A DNA stretch of 8,096 nt, taken from contig JADIND010000193.1 in the NCBI GenBank assembly GCA_017694215.1, positions 1 to 8,096 of the forward strand. The letters run 5' to 3'. Position 1 is the stretch's first letter, and each line of letters starts with the position of its first letter. Below the pieces are notes generated by a model. That model made no database searches. It saw only the letters and a list, made by a program, of their open reading frames with translations, and was not told the DNA's origin. The stretch comes from Candidatus Scatousia excrementipullorum (lineage in GTDB: Bacteria > Cyanobacteriota > Vampirovibrionia > Gastranaerophilales > Gastranaerophilaceae). Positions 1-5,895 of this stretch are shown here, piece after piece. A program made the position numbers and the translations under genes.

Positions 1-198
1 GTAACCTATAAAATGGCGGTCGCCAATATGGGGGAGCATTCCGCCTTTATGCAGAGCTTGAACGGGTTTACAAAAAATATAGCCGTGTCTTTAGAAGAGT
101 TAGTCAAGATGTACGCAGAGGACGTAAAACAATCTGTGAACTTATTTGCGAAAGCCCAAAACTCACAGCCGCACAAAGGCAGGCAAAAGAACAAATAA
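1..198 (+). CDS. Tail assembly chaperone, zero-frame product (5' partial)
   Basis: This frame is open from the first base of the window to the stop at 196-198. The ATG at 13 has no Shine-Dalgarno sequence in front of it, so the true start is probably upstream and this is the C-terminal part of a longer protein. The visible part (about 65 codons) is mostly helical in character, with acidic and hydrophobic residues alternating (for example SLEELVKMYAEDVKQ), and ends in a basic tail (HKGRQKNK). No catalytic motif is visible. The call rests on context: it lies directly upstream of the tape measure gene and is overlapped by a -1 frame that can be reached by a slippery heptamer, which is the standard layout of the gpG/gpGT-like or P2 gpE/E'-like chaperones that coat the tape measure protein during tail assembly. 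The family cannot be named from sequence alone. An ordinary small tail protein is the alternative. Confidence 0.6.
   Translation, partial: VTYKMAVANMGEHSAFMQSLNGFTKNIAVSLEELVKMYAEDVKQSVNLFAKAQNSQPHKGRQKNK
72..78 (+). promoter_or_regulatory. Candidate -1 ribosomal frameshift heptamer A_AAA_AAT
   Basis: The six A's at 72-77 followed by T at 78 match X_XXY_YYZ exactly in the zero frame: the third base of ACA, then AAA (73-75) and AAT (76-78). A one-base slip back lets both tRNAs re-pair on AAA AAA and continues in the frame that stops at 351-353. It is the only perfect heptamer I found in the overlap. No strong downstream hairpin is visible (only 4-bp stems such as TACG/CGTA around 112-127). 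A GGGGGAG at 30-36 is probably too far upstream to act as a stimulator. Confidence 0.5.
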
Positions 199-353
199 TT
201 GAACTTGCAATATTTTTCCAGCAATCAAAAGTAAATAAGTCCGAAAACGAAATAAACGAAATGGATGTCGATACTCTGATAATCTATTACGAAAAACTCG
301 TCAGACAGGCCTATGAACAGGCTGTTGAAATGGACAAAATGAACAGGAAATAA
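72..353 (+). CDS. Tail assembly chaperone, -1 frameshift extension
   Basis: This frame, one base behind the zero frame, is open from position 12 to the stop at 351-353 and contains no ATG, GTG or TTG start before the ATG at 261. It therefore cannot be translated as a normal separate gene. After a slip at 72-78 it would add 91 residues, and the fusion counted from the ATG at 13 would be about 113 aa. The distal part (from about 150) looks strongly coding and helical, with runs such as TAAQRQAKEQIIELAIFFQQ and YEKLVRQAYEQAVEMDKMN. The part between 81 and 130 is arginine-rich and less convincing, so the slip could occur later. It ends 3 bases before the tape measure ATG. In known systems the longer product recruits the major tail protein to the tape measure. 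A sequencing error in the A-run or a pseudogene is the alternative. Confidence 0.6.
   Translation, partial: KKYSRVFRRVSQDVRRGRKTICELICESPKLTAAQRQAKEQIIELAIFFQQSKVNKSENEINEMDVDTLIIYYEKLVRQAYEQAVEMDKMNRK
345..350 (+). promoter_or_regulatory. Ribosome binding site of tape measure gene
   Basis: AGGAAA lies 6 bases before the ATG at 357 (its AGGA core ends 8 bases before), inside the last codons of the chaperone extension. It supports the start chosen for the tape measure gene and suggests translational coupling with the frame that ends at 353. Confidence 0.6.
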
Positions 354-356
354 GAA

Positions 357-1979
357 ATGGCAGACTACCTCGAAGAATTAGTACAGAAAATAACTACACG
401 TGCGGATTTAAAAGGCTTTGACGATTTAGATCGCAAACAGAAACGTGCTATAAAGACAAATGACATTTTAGGGAAATCTTTCCGCCGCGCAATTGGTATT
501 TTCTTTGGAATTCAAGGAGTAAGAAGTATAATCAACACATCAAGACAGTTTGACCTTTTGCAGCGTTCTATTTCGGGCTTGACAGGTTCTGCGCAGGACT
601 GGGAATATTTGAGGCAAGAAGCAGACCGTACGGGTTCAAGCTTAACCAAAATTGCTGGTTCATACAAAAACTTCTATTCTGCAGCTAAAATGTCAGGATT
701 TGACAGAAGCGGTATTCAAACAATGTTTTCGGATGTTTTAACCGCAGGCAGAGGAATTGGAGCAAGTCAGGAACAAGTCCGCAGTGCTTTGGTTGCTTTA
801 GAACAAATGCTATCTAAAGGTAAAGTATCGGCACAGGAATTACGTTTGCAAATGGGGAACGCTTTACCCGGTTCTTTTGAAATTGCGGCTAAGGCTATGG
901 GGCTGACAACAAGGCAATTGGATGATATGATGTCAAAAGGTGAACTGCTGGCAAATGACTTTTTACCTAAATTTACGAAAGAACTCAAAAATACTTATGA
1001 AAATGGGTTTGCAGCAAACGTACATTCATTAGATGCGGAACTTGTACGGCTTTCAAATGCGTGGCAGGAATTTCAGGCCAACATATTACAAGGGGAAGCA
1101 GGCGAAGCCCTGGCACAGTTTGTAAGAGATATAACAAGTATTCTGCGCAGTCAAGAGTTATTGAATTTTATCAAGTTGATAGGACAAGGTTTATCTTTTG
1201 TCATTAAACACGTAAGAGAAATAGCGGTTTTATGGAGTTTTTCAAAATTTATAAGATTAATAAAATATATTCGTGAGGTTGATAAAGCCATTACAGCAAC
1301 AAGAATTTCTACCGGTTTATTAGATTACCACACAAAAGCATTAATGTTTAGTTATAGGTGGCTTGCGCAAGGTAAGGTGGGGTTAGCATTTAGTGCAATA
1401 ACTAAAGCTATATGGGGGTCTGTAGGTGCGACAGTAGCTTTAGCAGCCCAATGGGTCGGAATTTTAGGAACAATTTTAATGATTCAAGATGTTATAACTT
1501 GGCTTTTTGACCGCGACAAAACAATACATACATTTACCGGATATTTATTAAACAAGGGTAGCTCAATAAAAGATATGTCAGATGCACAAATGAAAAATCC
1601 GCTCAAAGATATATCTAATCCAAGTGACCAAGCGAAACTTGATAATTTCTTTAAAGCAAACCCAGATTTAAATATTCAATATGACAAAAATTTTAATGGT
1701 GCAATATCACCTTGGTATATGCAGCCGAATTACAATAACGGGATTATTACAGGAGGAGCCGCCCCTATTGCTGATACTGGTATTCAAACCCCTAATCAAG
1801 GCTATATCGGAGCATTACCAAATCTTACAGGCGAGTATCAAAGCAGCAGGAGTCAAACAACAAGTAATAATATAACTATAAATATTAATGCTCCAAATTC
1901 CCAGCCAGAAACGATAGCACAAAGTGTTGAGGATGCCTTAGCTAATTTCTTTAATACTTATAAAGAAAGTTACGCTTAG
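357..1979 (+). CDS. Phage tail tape measure protein
   Basis: This 540-aa protein sets tail length and occupies the tail lumen until DNA ejection. Residues about 65-215 match the tape measure domain family (TIGR02675-like), with the characteristic run GKVSAQELRLQMGNALPGS at 155-173, followed by an AAKAMGLTTRQLDDMMSKGE-type segment and LPKFTKEL. Residues about 354-384 form a long hydrophobic stretch (alanine, glycine and isoleucine rich, ending in DVITWLF), as expected for the part that can enter the host membrane. The C-terminus has the NNITININAP plus PETIAQSVEDAL pattern often seen at the end of Mu-like and related tape measure proteins. No peptidoglycan hydrolase motif is visible. It is short for the family, so the tail should be short. 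It starts 3 bases after the chaperone extension ends and overlaps the convergent - strand gene by 4 bases. The last third is more AT-rich than the first two. Confidence 0.93.
   Translation: MADYLEELVQKITTRADLKGFDDLDRKQKRAIKTNDILGKSFRRAIGIFFGIQGVRSIINTSRQFDLLQRSISGLTGSAQDWEYLRQEADRTGSSLTKIAGSYKNFYSAAKMSGFDRSGIQTMFSDVLTAGRGIGASQEQVRSALVALEQMLSKGKVSAQELRLQMGNALPGSFEIAAKAMGLTTRQLDDMMSKGELLANDFLPKFTKELKNTYENGFAANVHSLDAELVRLSNAWQEFQANILQGEAGEALAQFVRDITSILRSQELLNFIKLIGQGLSFVIKHVREIAVLWSFSKFIRLIKYIREVDKAITATRISTGLLDYHTKALMFSYRWLAQGKVGLAFSAITKAIWGSVGATVALAAQWVGILGTILMIQDVITWLFDRDKTIHTFTGYLLNKGSSIKDMSDAQMKNPLKDISNPSDQAKLDNFFKANPDLNIQYDKNFNGAISPWYMQPNYNNGIITGGAAPIADTGIQTPNQGYIGALPNLTGEYQSSRSQTTSNNITININAPNSQPETIAQSVEDALANFFNTYKESYA
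1970..1976 (+). repeat. 7-bp direct repeat TTACGCT, left copy
   Basis: TTACGCT occurs here across the last two sense codons of the tape measure gene (Tyr-Ala) and again at 2565-2571 in codons 2-4 of the Dit-like gene, also read as Tyr-Ala in frame. The two copies bracket the AT-rich - strand gene. They may be a target duplication, microhomology at an insertion, or chance. Confidence 0.35.
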
Positions 1980-2464
1980 AATTTATCTATTGGAAAATTA
2001 CGAATAGAGTTTATTAACCAAATGTCATATATAGCGAAAGTACCTTGTAAATATGGATAATCCTTGTCGCTAATTATTATTCGAGGATATTTTTGCTTGA
2101 AATTTGTAATATTTTGCTTCATATTATGTTGATTTTCGCCTAAAAATTTATATGATTCTTTTATTTTTTTAAAATAATCACAACGGATTAGATAAGCATT
2201 TTCTTTGATATTACAATTTTCTGAAATAAGATTATTTATATGATTATACATACTATCAAGCGTATTATTAGTACTCATCAAATAATCTTGAGATAATAGC
2301 ATATAATTTAATATTGCTGTTACTTCTTCTTGTGAAAATTTATTTTTATATAAATTATTCAAATTGACTTCAGCTTGTTTTTGCAGGTTATTACTTGCAA
2401 AGCATGCTGTTCCAGCTACCCAAAATATTATTATAATTATTTTTTTTATAAAATGTTGATACAT
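1976..2464 (-). CDS. Secreted small protein of unknown function (moron-like cargo gene)
   Basis: I do not recognise this 162-aa protein. The N-terminus is a clear Sec signal peptide: lysines at 7-8, a hydrophobic core (IIIIIFWVAGTA, 9-20) and a probable signal peptidase I site after Ala23 (CFA/SNN). Cys21 is preceded by Gly-Thr-Ala, which lacks the usual Leu of a lipobox, so a lipoprotein is less likely. The mature part is about 139 aa, helical and rich in Asn, Lys and Ile, with two cysteines (84 and 95) that could form a disulfide in the periplasm. It reads against the tail operon, between the tape measure and Dit-like genes. GC is far lower than its neighbours (96 of 420 bases, 2041-2460, by hand count). 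No ribosome binding site is seen before its ATG. Together this suggests a phage moron expressed separately from the tail genes, perhaps for superinfection exclusion or host fitness; that role is inference only. Confidence 0.72.
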   Translation of the reverse strand: MYQHFIKKIIIIIFWVAGTACFASNNLQKQAEVNLNNLYKNKFSQEEVTAILNYMLLSQDYLMSTNNTLDSMYNHINNLISENCNIKENAYLIRCDYFKKIKESYKFLGENQHNMKQNITNFKQKYPRIIISDKDYPYLQGTFAIYDIWLINSIRNFPIDKF

Positions 2465-2559
2465 TTTTATATATGAACATGAAGAACGAATTAGGTCAAT
2501 TAGCCATATGGGTATATATTTATAAGTATGTCCAATTTATTAATTGCTACAATCAAAGT
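2465..2559. other. AT-rich spacer between inserted gene and Dit-like gene; weak promoter signals
   Basis: This 95-bp stretch separates the divergent starts of the - strand gene and the Dit-like gene. On the - strand there is a TTGACC (at 2494-2499) and a TATATA (at 2468-2473) separated by 20 bases, longer than ideal; TTCATA (at 2472-2477) would give 16. Either would start transcription almost at the ATG of the - strand gene, consistent with its lack of a ribosome binding site (a nearly leaderless message). The Dit-like frame is open through this region back to an ATG at 2473, but the peptide it would encode does not resemble a tail protein. All promoter readings here are weak because the region is so AT-rich. 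Confidence 0.25.
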
Positions 2560-3591
2560 ATGACTTACGCTGCAATTATATTACCTGAAAATCCGAAAAA
2601 GTTTGAAGTTACCACATCCTCGCAGGCTGTTCAATCCCTTAGCGGGAAATTAAAATCCGCTATGAAACAGGGCGGGGCAGCGATTAAAAACGCTATTAAA
2701 AACCCTACGGAAACAATGAAAACACTAGGCGAATACATGCAGGATAATTCGGACAAAATCCTAAATAAATTCAGCGGTATAGCCGTAGCTCAGCTTCTTG
2801 CAAACGGTAATGTGAGTAATCAAGAAGCTTTAGATTATCTTTTCTTAGGTTTTGCTCCTGCTATGGATAAAGTATCTTTAGCAATGGGATATTCAGGCGC
2901 TACACAGATGAAAGACGCAATAAAAAACGGCTCAATTAATGTTGGTTCGTTTGTAAACGGATTTTGCAAGACATTAAAAGGCCTAACCGATTTTAAAAAT
3001 GAATTACTTTCAAAACAAACCACCCAAACCCAAAATATGATAGAGATTGATATTGTTTTAAACCACGGGGAACAGTATCAATCAGAAACACCGGACAGAA
3101 GAGTACAGGACGGAATAAATTATGCAGAAATATTAAACAATCTTGCAGAAGTCTTTTCGCTCGATTGCGGATTGCAGGACGGCAGACGTTACAGCGTAAC
3201 TGATTTTAAAAGCAGATTGACCCTTTTAAGAGATAGCAAACAAGTATTTTCAATGAAAATCGGTGAAGATACAGTAGTGAATTTAATTCTTTTAGATTTC
3301 AGCCCTGCAGTAATCGGTGCAAGAAGCGGGCTTGATTATACATTGCAGCTAAAAAAAATCAATGTTGGTAGCATTGAATTAACACCTATAACAATTCAGG
3401 CAATACCTGACCAGCTTGTAGAAACTCAAGGAAGTGGTACCAGCACTGGTCGTGGTGTAGGCGGTGGAAATGTTTCATTACCAAATACGACACAAGATCC
3501 AATTAAACAACTTTCTCAATTAACAAAAAACTATAATATTGGAGCAACTCCATTGATGAATATTGCAAGAATGGCAGGAGCAGACTACTAA
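2560..3591 (+). CDS. Dit-like baseplate protein
   Basis: With the start at the ATG at 2560 the protein is 343 aa. The N-terminal part (to about residue 160) is helical and lysine/alanine rich. The middle (about 160-280) has a beta pattern like the Dit-like N-terminal domain of phage baseplate proteins: an IEIDIVLNHGEQYQSETP segment, RVQDG, a Leu-rich loop after LQDGRRYS, then a run ending in DYTLQLKKI. A Gly-rich linker (GSGTSTGRGVGGG) precedes a short C-terminal segment. Such proteins link tail tube and baseplate hub. The frame is open back to an ATG at 2473, which would give 372 aa, but the extra 29 residues (Tyr, Ile and Asn rich) lie in the AT-rich insert and look unlike the rest. Neither start has a Shine-Dalgarno sequence. 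The stop shares one base with the next start (TAATG), so translation is coupled. The family assignment is moderate; the baseplate role also rests on context. Confidence 0.7.
   Translation: MTYAAIILPENPKKFEVTTSSQAVQSLSGKLKSAMKQGGAAIKNAIKNPTETMKTLGEYMQDNSDKILNKFSGIAVAQLLANGNVSNQEALDYLFLGFAPAMDKVSLAMGYSGATQMKDAIKNGSINVGSFVNGFCKTLKGLTDFKNELLSKQTTQTQNMIEIDIVLNHGEQYQSETPDRRVQDGINYAEILNNLAEVFSLDCGLQDGRRYSVTDFKSRLTLLRDSKQVFSMKIGEDTVVNLILLDFSPAVIGARSGLDYTLQLKKINVGSIELTPITIQAIPDQLVETQGSGTSTGRGVGGGNVSLPNTTQDPIKQLSQLTKNYNIGATPLMNIARMAGADY
2565..2571 (+). repeat. 7-bp direct repeat TTACGCT, right copy
   Basis: This is the second copy of the repeat at 1970-1976. It lies just inside the start of the Dit-like gene and marks the right edge of the AT-rich insert. 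Confidence 0.35.
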
Positions 3592-3899
3592 TGGCTTTAG
3601 GTTTTAAACTAAATAACTTCAAAAACAATCCAAATATATCAAGTACGGTAACACTTGACGGAAACTTGTATAATTTGACCGTCAAATGGAATGATTATGC
3701 ACAGTGTGCTTTTTTATGGCTTTATGACGCTGATATGAACCCGATTGTACTCGGCAGGGCTTTGACTAACGGGGCATTAATCAGAACAGACCGCAGACTT
3801 TTACCGCAGGATTTAAGGTTTGTACATATCAACGGGGAGAATTACGAACCGGATTTAAACAATATATCAAAGGAGTTTGCATTCGTCTATGGTGGCTGA
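3591..3899 (+). CDS. Small baseplate plug-like protein (Pam3 gp18-like)
   Basis: This 102-aa protein is predicted to be all beta: an N-terminal strand pair (STVTLDGNLYNLTVKWND), then a central part with FLWLYDADMNPIVLG and a C-terminal segment with DRRLLPQDLRFVHING. The pattern of a short protein with a tryptophan-containing 'VKWND' strand and a 'LYD' turn fits the small family that includes the baseplate plug gp18 of cyanophage Pam3, which sits at the base of the tail tube; this is recognition by eye. AGGAG at 3576-3580 lies 10 bases before the ATG. The gene overlaps the Dit-like stop by 1 base and the hub gene by 11 bases. Position between the Dit-like and hub genes supports a central baseplate role. 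Confidence 0.68.
   Translation: MALGFKLNNFKNNPNISSTVTLDGNLYNLTVKWNDYAQCAFLWLYDADMNPIVLGRALTNGALIRTDRRLLPQDLRFVHINGENYEPDLNNISKEFAFVYGG
3869..3875 (+). promoter_or_regulatory. Ribosome binding site deciding the hub start
   Basis: AAAGGAG ends only 1 base before the upstream TTG at 3877, too close for initiation, but 13 bases before the ATG at 3889, long but usable. This favours the ATG at 3889, or possibly the GTG at 3892, as the hub start. Confidence 0.5.
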
Positions 3900-4935
3900 T
3901 AGTGAAAATATTGTATTAAAGACCGGTATAAGCAAAAGCCCGATAAATCCCGACTTAAATTTTCGCTTACGTTTGGATATAGCAGGGGCTAATATCCGTA
4001 TTGCCGATAAAATAATCACTAACGAGGCAACAGGGCAATTCTATGTAGACCGTGAAAGCGGGCTAGATATGGATTTTGATATCGTCAAAGTTTTTAATAA
4101 ACAGTGGAACGAAAGCCGTATAACTATCTGGAATTTATCTGACAGCACATATTCTGAAATCGCAAATAAGTCAACAGCGTTTGAGCTTTATGGTGCGTGG
4201 TCAAATGATGAATATGCGCTTATGTTCAGAGGTTATCCGAAAAAGTTTTTGAAACAAGGAAAAACAACTATATTAACAGCTAATAAAGGTTTTTTAAAAC
4301 AGGACGCTAATGCAGACCGCAGAGGGCAGAATGATATTCCGACAATATTAACCCTTGTTGACGGTAAAATAAGTTATGAAGACGCAACTATTAATAAGGA
4401 ATATAAAAACGGAGTATCAACAGAGGTTATCTTAAAAGACTGCATTGAAAGTTTGGGAGTTCCTATTGGTACAATGGCTGAAATTGAACATATAACTAAA
4501 AAGAATTATACGGCCAGAGGGAAAACCGTAAACGTGCTTAATCATCTTGCATCAATGCTTGATTTTAACTGGTGTGTAACAAATGATGTATTTTATTTAT
4601 TTACAGATGAAGTCCCGGCGCAGCCTTACGGAATTTTATTAAATAGCGGTAATTCTTCAACTCCCGAAAGACAGAACGACAAATTTAAAGTTAAAACAAC
4701 TACAATACAAAGAGCCAATAAGAAAAAAGGTATTGCAGGCAAAAAACAAGTATCAGTTCAAAAGATAGATAACGGTTATATGATACGGACAAAACTTTTA
4801 CCGTTTCTTAATCCGGGTGTATTTTGCGGTTGTGATTTCGGCGAACTTCTTCAGGGAACAAAGTTTATTTATAAAGTAAGGCACAGAGGAAACAATTACG
4901 GTACAGTCGCCACAACGGAGGTGTACGTTGCTTAG
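3889..4935 (+). CDS. Baseplate hub protein (gp27 / late control D-like)
   Basis: From the ATG at 3889 the protein is 348 aa. Hub proteins form the trimeric ring that joins the tail tube to the spike. Visible features are a first beta domain (residues about 25-120) containing MDFDIVKVFNKQWNESRITI and WNLSDSTY, which resembles the tube-like domain 1 of many phage hubs; a second part with a helix (EVILKDCIESLGV, about 179-191) and the VLNHLASMLDFNW segment typical of hub domain 2, in which a short helix precedes a beta strand; and a C-terminal beta segment with LLPFLNPGVFCGC and a final VATTEVYVA strand. A TTG at 3877 in the same frame would add four residues but lies 1 base after the Shine-Dalgarno sequence. 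The gene overlaps the plug gene by 11 bases and the spike gene by 8 bases, matching 1:1 co-assembly of hub and spike. Confidence 0.8.
   Translation: MVADSENIVLKTGISKSPINPDLNFRLRLDIAGANIRIADKIITNEATGQFYVDRESGLDMDFDIVKVFNKQWNESRITIWNLSDSTYSEIANKSTAFELYGAWSNDEYALMFRGYPKKFLKQGKTTILTANKGFLKQDANADRRGQNDIPTILTLVDGKISYEDATINKEYKNGVSTEVILKDCIESLGVPIGTMAEIEHITKKNYTARGKTVNVLNHLASMLDFNWCVTNDVFYLFTDEVPAQPYGILLNSGNSSTPERQNDKFKVKTTTIQRANKKKGIAGKKQVSVQKIDNGYMIRTKLLPFLNPGVFCGCDFGELLQGTKFIYKVRHRGNNYGTVATTEVYVA
4917..4923 (+). promoter_or_regulatory. Strong ribosome binding site for TTG start of spike
   Basis: GGAGGTG lies inside the end of the hub gene with its GGAGG core 6 bases before the TTG at 4928. The near-perfect match makes TTG credible as the start, since no ATG follows until deep in the conserved domain. 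Confidence 0.65.
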
Positions 4936-5509
4936 AGAGGAAAACAGCTATAATGCGTTTGAAGATGTGATTAATGCCCTGAAAGAAAGCATTAATTGTT
5001 CCCTGCCCTGTCAAGTTGAAGCTGTAAACGGGAATTACGTTGATGTCAGGATGATACGTAACGATGATATAGAAGACATAATTATTTCAAATGTTCCAAT
5101 AAAGCGGGAAGAAACCGCAAGGGCATATATTTTCTTAGGAATAAAACAAGGCGACAGAGGTACTCTAACCTTTTATGACAGGTCAATAGAAGATTATATG
5201 ATTGGGGATGAGAATTATAACTACGATACCCGCACGCATTCAATCCAAGACCGTTCTTTTTCTCTCGGATTTGTTCCGGATCCGGAGGCTTTTGTTTATC
5301 CTGAAAATACTGATATTGAGATTGGATTAAAAGACGGAAGCGCAAAAATAACCGTTTCAGGCGGCAATATAACAATAAGCGGGGGAAATATAAATATAAC
5401 CGGCTCCAGCGTTTCTCTGGGTTCTAATACCACTATTGATGGCAAAGTATTTCTTGAGCATACACATTCAAACGGCAATCAAGGCAGCCCTACCGGCGGA
5501 GTAATATAA
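4928..5509 (+). CDS. Baseplate spike, membrane-puncturing (Gp138 N-terminal domain)
   Basis: This 193-aa protein starts at TTG behind a strong Shine-Dalgarno sequence. Residues about 15-120 match the OB-fold N-terminal domain of Gp138-type spikes: the LPCQVEAVNGNYVDVRM strand pair, NVPI, then LGIKQGDRGTLTFYDRSIED and a D-R-T-H-S-I-Q-D turn before FVPDPEAF. Residues about 128-175 form a triple-stranded beta-helix pattern with short repeats (SGGNITI, SGGNINI, SGSSVSL-like). The tip carries His178-Thr-His180, the HxH motif that in P2 gpV and phi92 gp138 lets three chains bind one iron ion with six histidines. The trimer would cap the hub and pierce the outer membrane when the sheath contracts. 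No lysozyme or peptidase domain is present. It overlaps the hub gene by 8 bases and is followed by a 38-bp gap. Confidence 0.9.
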   Translation: MLREENSYNAFEDVINALKESINCSLPCQVEAVNGNYVDVRMIRNDDIEDIIISNVPIKREETARAYIFLGIKQGDRGTLTFYDRSIEDYMIGDENYNYDTRTHSIQDRSFSLGFVPDPEAFVYPENTDIEIGLKDGSAKITVSGGNITISGGNINITGSSVSLGSNTTIDGKVFLEHTHSNGNQGSPTGGVI

Positions 5510-5547
5510 AAATTATTGCCCGTTTTGGAATTCTCTATCATTAAGAT

Positions 5548-5895
5548 ATGAGAGATTTAAAATTAACGGACGATAACAGAATATCTTTTAAAAACGGGGA
5601 TTTTGAACTGGTTGACGGTGAAAACCGCATGAAACAGCAAATACAAGTAGGTTTAAAAATCCTTAAAGGTGATTGGATTCTTGATTGGCGCAAAGGTGTT
5701 GATTATATAGGAGGTTTAAGAGCTTATCCTGATATTTTAAAAGCACAGATTAAATCAGCTATTCAGGAAGTTTTCGGAGTAGACAGAGTTTTAAAATACG
5801 AATTTAATGATTCGACGGAGGTGTATAAGGTTAAATGCGCAGTGTTAAGTAACGGGCAGGAATACCCGTTTGAGGGGGTAGCAGGTGCAATATAA
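5548..5895 (+). CDS. gp25-like baseplate wedge protein
   Basis: This 115-aa protein has the layout of T4 gp25 / P2 gpW-type wedge subunits, which join the baseplate to the first sheath ring and have sheath-like folds. Seen in sequence are the opening FKNGDFELVDGENRMKQQI, where such proteins have an aspartate-rich strand followed by a helix with conserved glutamines, then GDWILDWRKGVDYIGGL (residues about 43-59), a helix starting AQIKSAIQEVFGVDRV, and a final beta pair. It may equally be filed under the related DUF2634/XkdS family. The ATG at 5548 has no good Shine-Dalgarno sequence (only AAG nearby), unlike its neighbours. A 38-bp gap separates it from the spike gene. It overlaps the baseplate J gene by 11 bases. 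Confidence 0.8.
   Translation: MRDLKLTDDNRISFKNGDFELVDGENRMKQQIQVGLKILKGDWILDWRKGVDYIGGLRAYPDILKAQIKSAIQEVFGVDRVLKYEFNDSTEVYKVKCAVLSNGQEYPFEGVAGAI
5872..5878 (+). promoter_or_regulatory. Ribosome binding site for GTG start of baseplate J gene
   Basis: GAGGGGG ends 6 bases before the GTG at 5885. It supports that GTG as the start, inside the end of the gp25-like gene. Confidence 0.55.

Noticed and set aside
6..224. - strand open frame of 72 codons
   Set aside because: It lies opposite the chaperone frames, has no ribosome binding site and reads as a cysteine/phenylalanine-rich shadow.
261..353. Separate small gene from the ATG at 261
   Set aside because: It would give only 30 residues, and coding character of the same frame extends well upstream of that ATG, so a frameshift explains it better.
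767..988. - strand open frame of 73 codons
   Set aside because: It lies fully inside the conserved tape measure domain and has no family features.
1681..1875. + strand open frame inside the tape measure gene
   Set aside because: It is out of frame with a well supported gene and has no ribosome binding site.
1946..1968. 8-bp inverted repeat TTTCTTTA / TAAAGAAA with a 7-base loop, possible terminator of the - strand gene
   Set aside because: The stem has one G-C pair only and no T-run follows on either strand, so termination is doubtful.
2402..2404. Lipobox at Cys21 of the - strand protein
   Set aside because: The residues before the cysteine are Gly-Thr-Ala, without the usual Leu, Val or Ile at -3; cleavage after Ala23 fits better.
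2835..3023. - strand open frame in the Dit-like gene
   Set aside because: It is a shadow of a supported gene with no start signal.
5082..5478. Two - strand open frames opposite the spike gene
   Set aside because: The spike protein is clearly recognisable on the + strand; the antisense frames are leucine/arginine-rich or proline-rich shadows.
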